From: Myxococcales bacterium | GTDB taxonomy: Bacteria > Myxococcota_A > Polyangia > Polyangiales > Houyiibacteriaceae | Direction: 5' to 3' | NCBI GenBank assembly: GCA_030622585.1 | Contig: JAUXFZ010000095.1 | Span: forward strand, 1 to 7,926 | DNA: 7,926 bases | Shown: one piece after another, positions 1 through 6,489 of the stretch | How the letters are laid out: the number at the start of each line of letters is the position of its first letter | How positions within the stretch are numbered: position 1 is the stretch's first letter | Position numbers and translations under genes: made by a program | Notes under the pieces: generated by a model | Told to the model about the DNA's origin: nothing | Database searches by the model: none | The model's input: only the letters and a program-made list of their open reading frames with translations

Positions 1-1379
1 AGGACGGAACCGTAGACGTCGTCATCGGCACGCACCGGCTGCTCTCGAAGGACGTCCACTTTGCAAACCTGGGGCTCTTGGTGGTCGACGAAGAGCAACG
101 GTTTGGCGTCACCCACAAAGAGCGCATCAAGAAACTTCGGACTAACGTCGACGTGATCACGCTCACCGCGACACCGATCCCGCGCACCCTGCAACTCGCG
201 GTAGGCGGCATGCGGAACCTTTCGCTGATCACGACGGCGCCCCAAGACCGGCGTGCCGTGCGGACGTTCGTCTGCCGTTGGGACGACCACCTGATCAAAG
301 AGGCCATCGAACGGGAGCTGAGTCGCGGAGGGCAGGTATTCTTCGTGTACAATCGCATCGAGGGCCTGTACGAGCGTGCCCAGCGTCTCCAAGAACTGCT
401 TCCGAATGCGCGACTCGCCGTGGCACACGGCCAAATGAAGCCTGCGCTTCTCGATCAAACGATGACCGACTTCGTCGAGGGTGCCTACGATGTCCTGTGC
501 TCCACGGCGATCGTGGAGAGTGGCCTCGATATCCCACGTGCCAACACGATTCTGGTTGATCGAGCGGACGCCCTCGGGCTCGCGCAGCTCTATCAGTTGC
601 GAGGACGCGTCGGGCGCTCGGACCAGCGCGCCTATTGCTATCTCATCACACCACCGCCCAACCAGATGTCCGAAGAGTCCCGGGTTCGTATGGAAGCGCT
701 CGAACGTTTTTCGGGCTTGGGTGCGGGCTTCCGCGTGGCAACGCTCGACATGGAACTTCGAGGTGCCGGCAATCTTCTCGGGTCGGAGCAAAGCGGGAAC
801 GCGTCGCTGGTCGGTTTCGACATGTTCGTGCAAATGCTGAGTGATGCAGTGGCGGAGCTCAAGGGCGACCACGTCCAGCAAGAGGTCGACCCGGAGCTGT
901 CGATCGAGCTCGAGCACTACCTCCCCGAAGAGTACATCGACGACATCGGTCTGCGCCTGTCGTTGTATCGTCGGTTCGCTACCGCGGTGGACGAGCAGGC
1001 CGTTGACGACCTCGCGACCGAGATGGAAGAACGTTTCGGTGCGCCGCCGCCTCAGGCCCGTGACTTCGTGCGGGTGATGTCCCTCAAGCCTCTGCTCCGC
1101 GACGTTCGCGCGCTCGGTTGCGAGGCCGAGCCCAAGCGGGTGACGCTGCACCTACGGGAAGACACCCCGCTCGACCCCGCGAGGCTCATGCCGCTCGTGG
1201 CCACGCCAGGCGGTGGATGGGGGCTTTCCCCTGACATGAAGCTAACTCGGCGCTATCGAGATGAGGAATCCGGCGACGCGGTGGATCGTGTACGATCCTT
1301 GCTTCGCGAGCTCGAGCCACTGTGCTCGAAAGGGGAGCAGCCCCCAAAGGACGGTTCGAACGATGTCACTTCCCGATGA
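1..1379 (+). CDS. mfd: Transcription-repair coupling factor Mfd, C-terminal part (5' truncated by window edge)
   Basis: Mfd is a cytoplasmic SF2 DNA translocase. It pushes stalled RNA polymerase off damaged DNA and recruits UvrA for nucleotide excision repair. The open frame starts at base 3 and gives 458 residues, under half of a typical protein of about 1,150. The N-terminal UvrB-like domains, the RNA polymerase-interaction domain and Walker A lie upstream of the window. Visible in order, numbered in the fragment: VIGTHRLL, the DEEQRFG motif II (about 29-35), TATPIPRT (55-62), AHGQM, ESGLDIP, and QLRGRVGR motif VI (198-205). The RecG/Mfd TRG translocation motif follows (about 239-260, with LGAGF and RGAGNLLG), and then a C-terminal Mfd domain with EHYLPEEYI and RLSLYRR. 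The match to Mfd is colinear to the end. The last 20 or so residues are a loose tail whose codons also encode the start of the next gene. RecG is excluded by this C-terminal domain. Confidence 0.97.
   Translation, partial: DGTVDVVIGTHRLLSKDVHFANLGLLVVDEEQRFGVTHKERIKKLRTNVDVITLTATPIPRTLQLAVGGMRNLSLITTAPQDRRAVRTFVCRWDDHLIKEAIERELSRGGQVFFVYNRIEGLYERAQRLQELLPNARLAVAHGQMKPALLDQTMTDFVEGAYDVLCSTAIVESGLDIPRANTILVDRADALGLAQLYQLRGRVGRSDQRAYCYLITPPPNQMSEESRVRMEALERFSGLGAGFRVATLDMELRGAGNLLGSEQSGNASLVGFDMFVQMLSDAVAELKGDHVQQEVDPELSIELEHYLPEEYIDDIGLRLSLYRRFATAVDEQAVDDLATEMEERFGAPPPQARDFVRVMSLKPLLRDVRALGCEAEPKRVTLHLREDTPLDPARLMPLVATPGGGWGLSPDMKLTRRYRDEESGDAVDRVRSLLRELEPLCSKGEQPPKDGSNDVTSR
1346..1351 (+). promoter_or_regulatory. 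Ribosome binding site of the HEAT-repeat gene
   Basis: AAAGGA lies 11 nt before ATG 1363, inside the end of mfd. It supports this start over in-frame codons further upstream. The site is weak, and coupling to mfd translation is likely. Confidence 0.5.
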
Positions 1380-2007
1380 ACTTCAGCGCATATTCGACGC
1401 GGACCGTGTGTTGCACAAAGCGGAGTCCGGGCTGCTTCGCAAGAAGGCCTCGGCGGAGCTCATCGCGCTGCTCGAGGGCGAGGTCGAGAGCGCTCTCGGA
1501 ATGGAAGATCGCAAGGAGGGCACCGTGCGCCTCGAACGCCTGGCCGATCTCTGCGCACAGGTTCCCGGTCCGCGCATGACCGATGCCTTGATCGCCATCC
1601 TGAACGACGCGGAGCCGCGCGTCCGAGTGGCTGCCGGGGAGGCGCTGCGGGACTTGGGGTATGAACGCTACGCCGAGCTCGCACGCGGCGTCGAACGAGC
1701 ACTCGACCGCAACGCGGACGGGGCCGCCATGTCCGAGCTTCCATGGGTGCTAGCCGAGATCGCGGAGCCGAGCGCGCTCGCCCTGATTCGTCGATTTCTC
1801 GATCACCCGAGCCCTGACGTAACGGCCGCCGCCATCGAAGCGCTCGCTCAATTGGCAGACCCCGAGGCGTTGCCGTACCTCGAGCGCTTCGTGGGCGACT
1901 CGCGAGTCGTCCTCATCGAAGACTTCGAAGACGAGACTAAGACCACCCTCGGCGAGCTAGCAGCCGATGCGCTCGAAATGTTAGGCGCGAGGCGCGAGCC
2001 GGTTTAG
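1363..2007 (+). CDS. HEAT-repeat protein of unknown role
   Basis: This is a predicted soluble, all-helical protein of 214 residues. Residues 1-60 are charged and helical. Residues about 72-100 (ALIAILNDAEPRVRVAAGEAL), 136-166 (ALALIRRFLDHPSPDVTAAAIEAL) and 167-208 show the HEAT/PBS-lyase-like pattern: a helix, a D-P/P-D turn, then an Ala-rich helix. Such repeats usually form protein-binding solenoids; no catalytic motif is visible. The chosen ATG has AAAGGA at 1346-1351 and overlaps the 3' end of mfd by 17 bp in another frame, so translation is probably coupled to mfd. The frame stays open upstream to 1261, but that extension lies inside mfd and reads as low-complexity shadow sequence. Its stop codon interlocks with that of the convergent gene. 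A role with Mfd is inferred from position only. Confidence 0.85.
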   Translation: MSLPDELQRIFDADRVLHKAESGLLRKKASAELIALLEGEVESALGMEDRKEGTVRLERLADLCAQVPGPRMTDALIAILNDAEPRVRVAAGEALRDLGYERYAELARGVERALDRNADGAAMSELPWVLAEIAEPSALALIRRFLDHPSPDVTAAAIEALAQLADPEALPYLERFVGDSRVVLIEDFEDETKTTLGELAADALEMLGARREPV

Positions 2008-3125
2008 GGGCTCTCACGGGTCCACCGAGCTCGTCGCTTTCCCGCCTTTGCCCGAGCCCGGTCTTTCGCGAACAGCGCAAGGTAGTCCTCGGTCACGGGG
2101 TCGATCCGAACCTCTTCCGGAAGGTCGGCGCGCGCTGCCTCCATGGCGCCGAACAGCGACCGGAGTGGGCCCGAAGCCTGTCCAAACGTCGACGGCGCGA
2201 TGGTCTCCGAAACATCGGCCATGCGATCGACGACGGTCTTACTCAGATAGCCTCGCCTCCGCAGGTCGTCGAAGCTCGCTACCAAGACCTCGGGGTTGAA
2301 CGTGTGGGCGACGACCAAATCGGCGCCGACCCGCAGCACCGCCTGGGCGTCGAGTGCCCCATCCTCGAGGAGCACCAACGCGGGTTGAAAATAGTTGTGG
2401 AAGGGACACACGCGCCGCCCAAAGTCGCCGAATCCAGCCGTCGAGGAACCTCGCTCGAGATGGATGAAAATACGGCGGACAGCGTCGCACCGCGGAACTC
2501 GCGCCGCGATGCGGACGATCTCGGGGATATCTTCCGGATAGACGTCCGCTGCTTCCGCGATCTTCATCAGAAGATCCTGGCTCACACGGCCCGCCGCGAT
2601 GTCAGCGTAGAGCGAGTAGATGAACGCGTCGCCCTCGGCGTCATCCCCGAATAGAATCTCGTCGGTCTCGGGCGACACGTTGGTCCGCGAGCGAAGCAAC
2701 GCGGTCAGCTTGTAGCTGAGCTGGTCTCGCAGAAATCGAAATTTGCCGCGAACGAGGTTCCGAAGGCTGGGCTTGAGCGTGAAACCGTCCCAGCGAATGC
2801 CGTCGAGCCTGAGCTTGGCTTCGAGGACGCTTCGCATCTGCTCGGGGCTACCGGACAAAATGAATATGGCCGCCGGGTCGGTGGCGCGTATCTCTCTCAG
2901 CAACGTGCCCGCACCAGGATACGTGCGTTTACGCGAGGCGGGTTCGAAAGCGGTGCGCACCAAGTCGCGCAGGGTGTCGAACTCGGTGCGGAGATAGGTC
3001 TTGTCGAGATCCCACCGATAGACGACCTGGTCCCTGCGCTCGCTCAAGTCCGGTGCCACCGGCGGACCATAGCAGTCATCCGGCAACAGATGCAGACCCA
3101 GTCGAAACTGATATGTTCGCCTCAT
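2004..3125 (-). CDS. HAD-like phosphatase of the DUF2183 / App1 (phosphatidate phosphatase-like) type
   Basis: The product is 373 residues. Its N-terminal half carries HAD-superfamily motifs in the arrangement seen in the DUF2183/App1 catalytic domain. Motif I is WDLDKT (D39 and D41, nucleophile and acid/base candidates), motif II is ILSGSP (S91), motif III is a lysine in LSYKL (K139), and motif IV is FGDDAEGD (D161, D162, D166). Yeast App1 dephosphorylates phosphatidate, but bacterial substrates are mostly unknown, so only a phosphatase role is supported. Residues about 185-373 form a second, helical region that I do not recognise, ending in a basic tail (KDRARAKAGKRRAR). No signal peptide or membrane segment is evident. 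The ATG at 3125 has a GGAGG directly upstream (plus-strand 3129-3133, spacing 3). GTG at 3158 and ATG at 3146 are alternative starts, adding 11 and 7 residues. The motif I fourth residue is Lys rather than the usual Asp of App1 proteins. Confidence 0.8.
   Translation of the reverse strand: MRRTYQFRLGLHLLPDDCYGPPVAPDLSERRDQVVYRWDLDKTYLRTEFDTLRDLVRTAFEPASRKRTYPGAGTLLREIRATDPAAIFILSGSPEQMRSVLEAKLRLDGIRWDGFTLKPSLRNLVRGKFRFLRDQLSYKLTALLRSRTNVSPETDEILFGDDAEGDAFIYSLYADIAAGRVSQDLLMKIAEAADVYPEDIPEIVRIAARVPRCDAVRRIFIHLERGSSTAGFGDFGRRVCPFHNYFQPALVLLEDGALDAQAVLRVGADLVVAHTFNPEVLVASFDDLRRRGYLSKTVVDRMADVSETIAPSTFGQASGPLRSLFGAMEAARADLPEEVRIDPVTEDYLALFAKDRARAKAGKRRARWTRESP
3112..3117 (+). promoter_or_regulatory. 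Possible -10 element for a leaderless UPF0262 transcript
   Basis: TATGTT is preceded by TGA, an extended -10-like context. It would place transcription start at about 3124, the A of the ATG. No Shine-Dalgarno is present and no good -35 is seen 16-18 bp upstream. This is a suggestion from spacing, not a firm promoter. Confidence 0.25.
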
Positions 3126-3600
3126 GCCCCTCCACGCGGTGGTCATCGGCGAGCGCACCTGGGCGCGCGGCTCGGACGCTCAACACGTCGAATGGGACGC
3201 CAACATTCGTGAGGTCCTGGCCAAGGCCGAAAGCCAGGCCGGGGACGTCGCGACGCTCCACGTAAGCATGACCGAGCAGCAATTCCTCTTGGATTTCCAC
3301 GGCGATGATGGCAGCGAGCTCATTGCGATCCTCATCCCGCACGAGCTTCTTTCGGAACACATCACCGAGTACGTCGACATCGTGCGCCAAATCGCCAACG
3401 CGGACGGTGTCAATCAAATGGAGGCGCTGGACATGGCAAAGAAAGTGACCCATGACCGCGCCGGGCGGCTGCTGAAACGAGAGCTCCGCGACGTTGGTTT
3501 CGATCTGGAGACGTCACGGCGTTTGTTCACACTGCTTCTCTCCTTGCGGGTAGATACCACACGGCTCGTCGGCATCCACGGTCACCGCACGATCCGCTAG
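3124..3600 (+). CDS. UPF0262 family protein
   Basis: This 158-residue protein matches UPF0262 from memory across its length. An N-terminal strand (LHAVVIGE) is followed by a short HVEWD element that aligns with NVEHER in family members. Residues about 54-75 have the LDFHGDDGSEL strand-turn pattern. The C-terminal signature includes QMEALDMAKK (about 98-107) and DLETSRRLFTLLLSLRV (about 127-143). The family has no known function and is best known from Alphaproteobacteria. About 15 residues extend beyond the usual family end. No signal peptide or membrane segment is seen. The start is fixed by an in-frame stop at 3109-3111 and by the family N-terminus. No Shine-Dalgarno sequence precedes it, and it may be leaderless. 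It diverges from the HAD phosphatase with overlapping start codons and is followed after 35 bp by the next gene, probably on the same transcript. Confidence 0.85.
   Translation: MPLHAVVIGERTWARGSDAQHVEWDANIREVLAKAESQAGDVATLHVSMTEQQFLLDFHGDDGSELIAILIPHELLSEHITEYVDIVRQIANADGVNQMEALDMAKKVTHDRAGRLLKRELRDVGFDLETSRRLFTLLLSLRVDTTRLVGIHGHRTIR
3129..3133 (-). promoter_or_regulatory. Ribosome binding site deciding the start of the HAD phosphatase
   Basis: On the minus strand GGAGG ends 3 nt before ATG 3125. This favours 3125 over GTG 3158 or ATG 3146. The spacing is shorter than usual, so the choice is moderate. The site lies inside the first codons of the divergent UPF0262 gene. Confidence 0.5.
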
Positions 3601-3625
3601 TTGCCGGACCGAGCCACTTCGGACA

Positions 3626-3630
3626 TAGGA
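3626..3630 (+). promoter_or_regulatory. Ribosome binding site of the unknown gene at 3636
   Basis: TAGGA ends 5 nt before ATG 3636 within the 35-bp gap after the UPF0262 gene. It is moderate in strength and supports this start. Confidence 0.45.
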
Positions 3631-3635
3631 TCGGC

Positions 3636-4232
3636 ATGTCACGCCTGCGCGAACTTCTTGGCAACGACCCGCCCGAGATGGACGCGGTTGCGTCGCATCT
3701 AGACAACCTCGAAGCGGCGGAGCGAGTCGTGGAGATTCGAACGTTGGGACGCGCGCATCTAGCGCGACTGTTCGAGGCTGCGGAGGGATACCGACCCATC
3801 ACCTTGAACGACATCGTGAGCGGCGAGCGGGATGCCATGCAGGAGGTGGTCCACCACGGGAAAAACTCGTTGCCCGTATTCAACCACTTCGCCAAGGCGT
3901 TCGTCCGGCCCGCTACGGGCGACCGGGGCGAGCTGTGGGGCTACAACCGCGCGGGCGGCTTCGTAGAAACCGTCGTTGGCCCGGGCTATTTCGTAGCCTA
4001 CCCAGCCGACGTCCCTCGGGAGGTGCTCGTCGACTACCTGCGGGTTCCGCCTCAGAGACCCGAACACTGGCCCGAAATCCTGCCCAACTCGGCTCGCCTC
4101 TCGAGGGTCGTCTACTACGGAACCCAAGACATTGTGCGGGGGGTCTCGAAGCACGTGACGGTCGGGCGTGCGATGAAAGCTGGCAAACCCATGCCGGCCT
4201 GGTTCGTATTGTGCCGCGAGGACGAATCGTAA
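3636..4232 (+). CDS. Conserved-looking protein of unknown function
   Basis: I do not recognise this 198-residue protein. Its codon use resembles its neighbours and no frameshift is visible, so it reads as a real gene. The N-terminus (about 1-50) is acidic and helical. The middle (about 70-135) holds HHGKNSLPVFNHFAKAF, WGYNRAGG and VGPGYFVAYPADVP, which suggests a compact alpha/beta domain rich in Gly, Tyr and Phe. The end (about 150-195) has SRVVYYGTQDIVRGVSKHV and PAWFVLCRED. There is no signal peptide, no membrane helix and no obvious metal-binding Cys cluster. The ATG is preceded by TAGGA (3626-3630) at 5-nt spacing. It lies 35 bp after the UPF0262 gene, a probable operon partner, and is followed by an AT-rich 82-bp gap. 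A stress or lipid role could be imagined, but nothing in the sequence supports one. Confidence 0.8.
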   Translation: MSRLRELLGNDPPEMDAVASHLDNLEAAERVVEIRTLGRAHLARLFEAAEGYRPITLNDIVSGERDAMQEVVHHGKNSLPVFNHFAKAFVRPATGDRGELWGYNRAGGFVETVVGPGYFVAYPADVPREVLVDYLRVPPQRPEHWPEILPNSARLSRVVYYGTQDIVRGVSKHVTVGRAMKAGKPMPAWFVLCREDES

Positions 4233-4314
4233 GAGATCCCCTTGAACAACCGTGCGGTTTGGCACTACTGGATTTTTTTCATCATTTGTTGAACACTGAA
4301 ATTGCAGGGGGGTC
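4233..4314. other. AT-rich intergenic region with weak hairpins and T-run
   Basis: The 82-bp gap separates the two unknown genes and is visibly richer in A and T than the flanking genes. It holds AACC-GTGC-GGTT (4248-4259), a competing GTGC/GCAC hairpin (4252-4265), and a run of seven T (4273-4279). The stems are short and 7-13 nt from the T-run, so this is at best a weak terminator. TTGAACA occurs twice (4242-4248 and 4289-4295). A promoter for the following gene could lie here, but no good -35/-10 pair is visible. Confidence 0.4.
4306..4312 (+). promoter_or_regulatory. G-rich ribosome binding site of the unknown gene at 4315
   Basis: AGGGGGG ends 2 nt before ATG 4315. The spacing is short unless the proximal Gs act as spacer. 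It stands out at the end of the AT-rich gap and supports the chosen start. Confidence 0.45.
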
Positions 4315-4980
4315 ATGACAGCGTCGCTGAAAGAGTCGGTCGAGCCAACGGCCGAGGGTCTGCATCCTCGGGAAGAGAGCGCACCCTACTCGAAGCGCGA
4401 TGAGGATTTCGTGCGCATCCTCAACGCCGCGGGGCTCGCGTGCGAGCTCGACACGACGCAGCTATCCGTAATCGCCGCGAACCTCGACGACTCGCGGGTC
4501 GACGCTCGTCGACTGGACATCCTCGGGCTGTACTATCGCGGCAACGACGACGCCTCGGTCGCGGCCCGTCGCCGCAGCGGCGACCGCTTCTTCATGCACA
4601 ACGACTACTTCTCCGTGAATGCCCATCAGTTGGTAAGTTCTCTTGCGAACCTCAACCCGGAAATCGCGTCCGTACAGCTCCAACGCATCGGCACCGACGA
4701 AGGGCCACTCGTCCTGCGCGCAGGCGAACACTTCAGTGCCATCACCGACGAGGACGACGAGGACGCCGAACACGAAACCGTGGCCGTGCGGGCTCTGGTG
4801 CGAGCCCTCAACTCGCTGTTGGCCAAGGCGGGAGTGGACGAGAGACTCGTTCCGCTCGTGCCGGACGAATCGCGGGAACTCTACGTCGGGGTCACCGAGG
4901 AGGGTGCCATGACCTTGCTGCAGGGTGGATGCACCGAACTTTCCACGGTGGCGGCGCTACGGGAATTTTCGAGCTGGTAA
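4315..4980 (+). CDS. Conserved-looking protein of unknown function upstream of gor
   Basis: This 221-residue product matches no family I can name. The first 28 residues are polar and probably disordered. A folded region with alternating strands and helices follows (about 29-210), including DFVRILNAAGL, RRLDILGLYYRG, RFFMHNDYFSVNAHQLVSSL and ALVRALNSLLAKAGV. An acidic run (TDEDDEDAEHE, about 144-154) interrupts it. The C-terminus has ELYVGVTEEGAMTLLQGG, then TVAALREFSSW. Its two cysteines (about 43 and 206) are not in a known redox motif. No signal peptide or membrane segment is present. The ATG follows a G-rich ribosome site (AGGGGGG, 4306-4312) and an in-frame TGA follows its codons normally. 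Glutathione reductase starts 52 bp after its stop on the same strand, so the two are probably co-transcribed. That is the only hint of function. Confidence 0.8.
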   Translation: MTASLKESVEPTAEGLHPREESAPYSKRDEDFVRILNAAGLACELDTTQLSVIAANLDDSRVDARRLDILGLYYRGNDDASVAARRRSGDRFFMHNDYFSVNAHQLVSSLANLNPEIASVQLQRIGTDEGPLVLRAGEHFSAITDEDDEDAEHETVAVRALVRALNSLLAKAGVDERLVPLVPDESRELYVGVTEEGAMTLLQGGCTELSTVAALREFSSW

Positions 4981-4993
4981 CGGCCACGCCGTT
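4979..4993 (+). repeat. Small hairpin after the unknown gene (AACGGC-CAC-GCCGTT)
   Basis: A perfect 6-bp inverted repeat with a 3-nt loop starts within the stop codon region of the upstream gene. No T-tract follows, so intrinsic termination is unlikely. It could be an RNA-stability or processing hairpin, or chance in GC-rich DNA. Confidence 0.35.
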
Positions 4994-5019
4994 CGGCCAT
5001 ACCTGTGCCCGGGAATGTC

Positions 5020-5027
5020 GAGGTGAG
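5020..5027 (+). promoter_or_regulatory. Strong ribosome binding site of gor
   Basis: GAGGTGAG lies 5 nt before ATG 5033. It is the best ribosome site in the window apart from that of the metallophosphoesterase, consistent with good expression of glutathione reductase. Confidence 0.65.
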
Positions 5028-5032
5028 CAAGC

Positions 5033-6367
5033 ATGGCTGAGTACGACTACGATCTCTTCGTCGTTGGTGCCGGTTCTGGCGGCGTCAGAGCATCACGGGT
5101 AGCGAGTCAACTCGGCGCGCGGGTAGCAATAGCCGAAATGGATCGCGCGGGAGGCACCTGCGTCAATGTGGGCTGTATTCCCAAGAAGCTCTTCGTCTAC
5201 GGCTCTCACTTTGCATACGACCTCGAGGACGCGAGAGGCTACGGGTGGTCGACCGAGTCCTCGTTCGACTGGGCCACCTTACGCGCCAACAAGGACCGTG
5301 AAATCAAGCGCCTCAACGGAATCTACGAAACTTTGCTCGAGGGTGCAGGGGTGGATCTGTTGAAGGGTCGGGCGCGGCTCCTCGACGCGCATACCGTCGA
5401 GATCGAGGGGACCCAGCGCACGGCTGAGAGGGTCCTAATCGCGACGGGCGGAAGAGCCGTCGAGCCGGACATACGCGGAAGCGAGCACGCCCTCACCTCC
5501 GACGCAATGTTCACGCTCGATGAGTTGCCCGAGCGAGCGCTGGTCGTCGGAGCCGGATACATCGCGCTCGAACTCGGGTCGGTCCTGTGTGCACTCGGCG
5601 TGCATGTCACCCTCGTTCACCGCGGAGACGAAATCTTGCGCGGATTCGACCACGACCTCCGGGGCCACCTCCACAACGAGCTCGAAGCCAAGGGGATGCA
5701 CATCCTGTTGGAAACCCGCGTGGAAGAGCTGCGCAAGACCGGATCCTCGTTCGAGGCTCGGTTGAGCAACGGCGAGGTCCTCGCGACCGATCTTCCGATG
5801 TTCGCGATCGGGCGCGAGCCCAACGTCGAAGGGCTGGGGCTCGAAGACATCGGCGTCGAGCTCGGCCGCCACGGGGGAATCGTGGTGGACGACAATTTCA
5901 CGAGCTCCGTCCCGTCCGTTTACGCCGTCGGTGATGTCACCGATCACATTCAGCTCACTCCTGTGGCGATTGCCGAGGGCATGCATTTCGCTCACCACTT
6001 CTACGGCCAGGGTGACCACCGCGTCGACTACATGAGCATTCCGACCGCCGTGTTCTGCCAACCCGAGCTCGCCACCGTGGGTCTCACCGAAGCCGAGGCG
6101 TGGCACCGTTGCCAAGACGTTCGGGTCTACAAGTCGGCGTTCACGCCCCTCAAGCTGTCGTTGAGCGAACGAAGCGAGCACACCATCGTCAAGGTGGTCG
6201 TCGACGCGGCGAACGACCGAGTGGTGGGCTGCCACATGGCCGGACACGGAGCCGCCGAGATCATTCAAGGCCTTGCGATCGCCATGAAAGCAGGAGCGAC
6301 GAAGGCACACTTCGACGCCACCATCGGGCTTCACCCCAGCTCCGCGGAGGAGTTCGTCTCTCTGTGA
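5033..6367 (+). CDS. gor: Glutathione-disulfide reductase
   Basis: This cytoplasmic flavoenzyme reduces oxidised glutathione to two GSH with NADPH, keeping the thiol pool reduced. Its 444 residues are close to the usual 450 or so. In order: FAD-binding GAGSGG (12-17); redox-active disulfide GGTCVNVGC with C43 and C48; a second dinucleotide site GAGYIALELG (173-182); and R197 and R203 in HRGDEILRGFD, the position of the arginines that select NADPH over NADH. The second FAD motif is SVYAVGDV (about 295-302), and the C-terminal dimer-interface HPSSAEE supplies the catalytic His-Glu pair (H434, E439). The HRGDEILRGFD form resembles the alphaproteobacterial/plant-type enzyme more than that of E. 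coli. The start has a strong GAGGTGAG site (5020-5027). Mercuric reductase, dihydrolipoamide dehydrogenase and trypanothione reductase are less likely because of the RG-R pattern and the C-terminus. Confidence 0.95.
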   Translation: MAEYDYDLFVVGAGSGGVRASRVASQLGARVAIAEMDRAGGTCVNVGCIPKKLFVYGSHFAYDLEDARGYGWSTESSFDWATLRANKDREIKRLNGIYETLLEGAGVDLLKGRARLLDAHTVEIEGTQRTAERVLIATGGRAVEPDIRGSEHALTSDAMFTLDELPERALVVGAGYIALELGSVLCALGVHVTLVHRGDEILRGFDHDLRGHLHNELEAKGMHILLETRVEELRKTGSSFEARLSNGEVLATDLPMFAIGREPNVEGLGLEDIGVELGRHGGIVVDDNFTSSVPSVYAVGDVTDHIQLTPVAIAEGMHFAHHFYGQGDHRVDYMSIPTAVFCQPELATVGLTEAEAWHRCQDVRVYKSAFTPLKLSLSERSEHTIVKVVVDAANDRVVGCHMAGHGAAEIIQGLAIAMKAGATKAHFDATIGLHPSSAEEFVSL

Positions 6368-6369
6368 TG

Positions 6370-6394
6370 ATTCTTGAGTTTTTTTATCAAGAAT
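6370..6394. repeat. AT-rich 8-bp inverted repeat just after gor
   Basis: The arms ATTCTTGA (6370-6377) and TCAAGAAT (6387-6394) are perfectly complementary. The 9-nt loop contains seven T. It begins 3 nt after the gor stop codon. Because the T-run is in the loop rather than behind the stem, it is not a classical intrinsic terminator. It could protect the 3' end of the gor mRNA or be a protein-binding site. Confidence 0.6.
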
Positions 6395-6413
6395 AAACAG
6401 TGTGGCGAGTGAC

Positions 6414-6430
6414 AAAATACGCTGTATTTT
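6414..6430. repeat. Palindrome AAAATAC-GCT-GTATTTT upstream of cysH
   Basis: This is a perfect 7-bp inverted repeat with a 3-bp spacer, about 85 bp before ATG 6515, followed by one further T. It has the size and symmetry of a dimeric regulator operator. A short stem with T-rich 3' arm is also conceivable as a weak terminator. GTGACA (6409-6414) directly before it resembles a -35 element, but no convincing -10 follows at the right spacing. Confidence 0.45.
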
Positions 6431-6489
6431 TAGGCTTTCAGGGTTTAGAGTAGCTTTCCCGATCTGGGCGCGTTGCAAACCCGCACCAG

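Noticed and set aside
1261..1362. Upstream extension of the HEAT-repeat gene to 1261
   Set aside because: It lies entirely inside mfd, reads as compositionally odd sequence, and ATG 1363 has a ribosome site.
4248..4279. Intrinsic terminator between the two unknown genes
   Set aside because: The hairpin stems are only 4 bp and lie 7-13 nt from the T-run. This is kept as a weak possibility within the intergenic entry, not as a terminator call.
3759..4316. Antisense open frame of 185 codons opposite the unknown gene at 3636
   Set aside because: The plus-strand frame has a proper ribosome site and fits its neighbours. The antisense protein has no recognisable motif and looks like a shadow.
4440..5102. 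A 220-codon + strand frame across the end of the unknown gene into gor
   Set aside because: It is Arg-rich with low-complexity composition, typical of a shifted frame, and it overlaps two real genes.
5435..6478. Long antisense open frame (347 codons) opposite gor
   Set aside because: It lies wholly opposite a well-supported gor gene. Such frames arise from codon bias in GC-rich DNA, and its protein shows no family motif.
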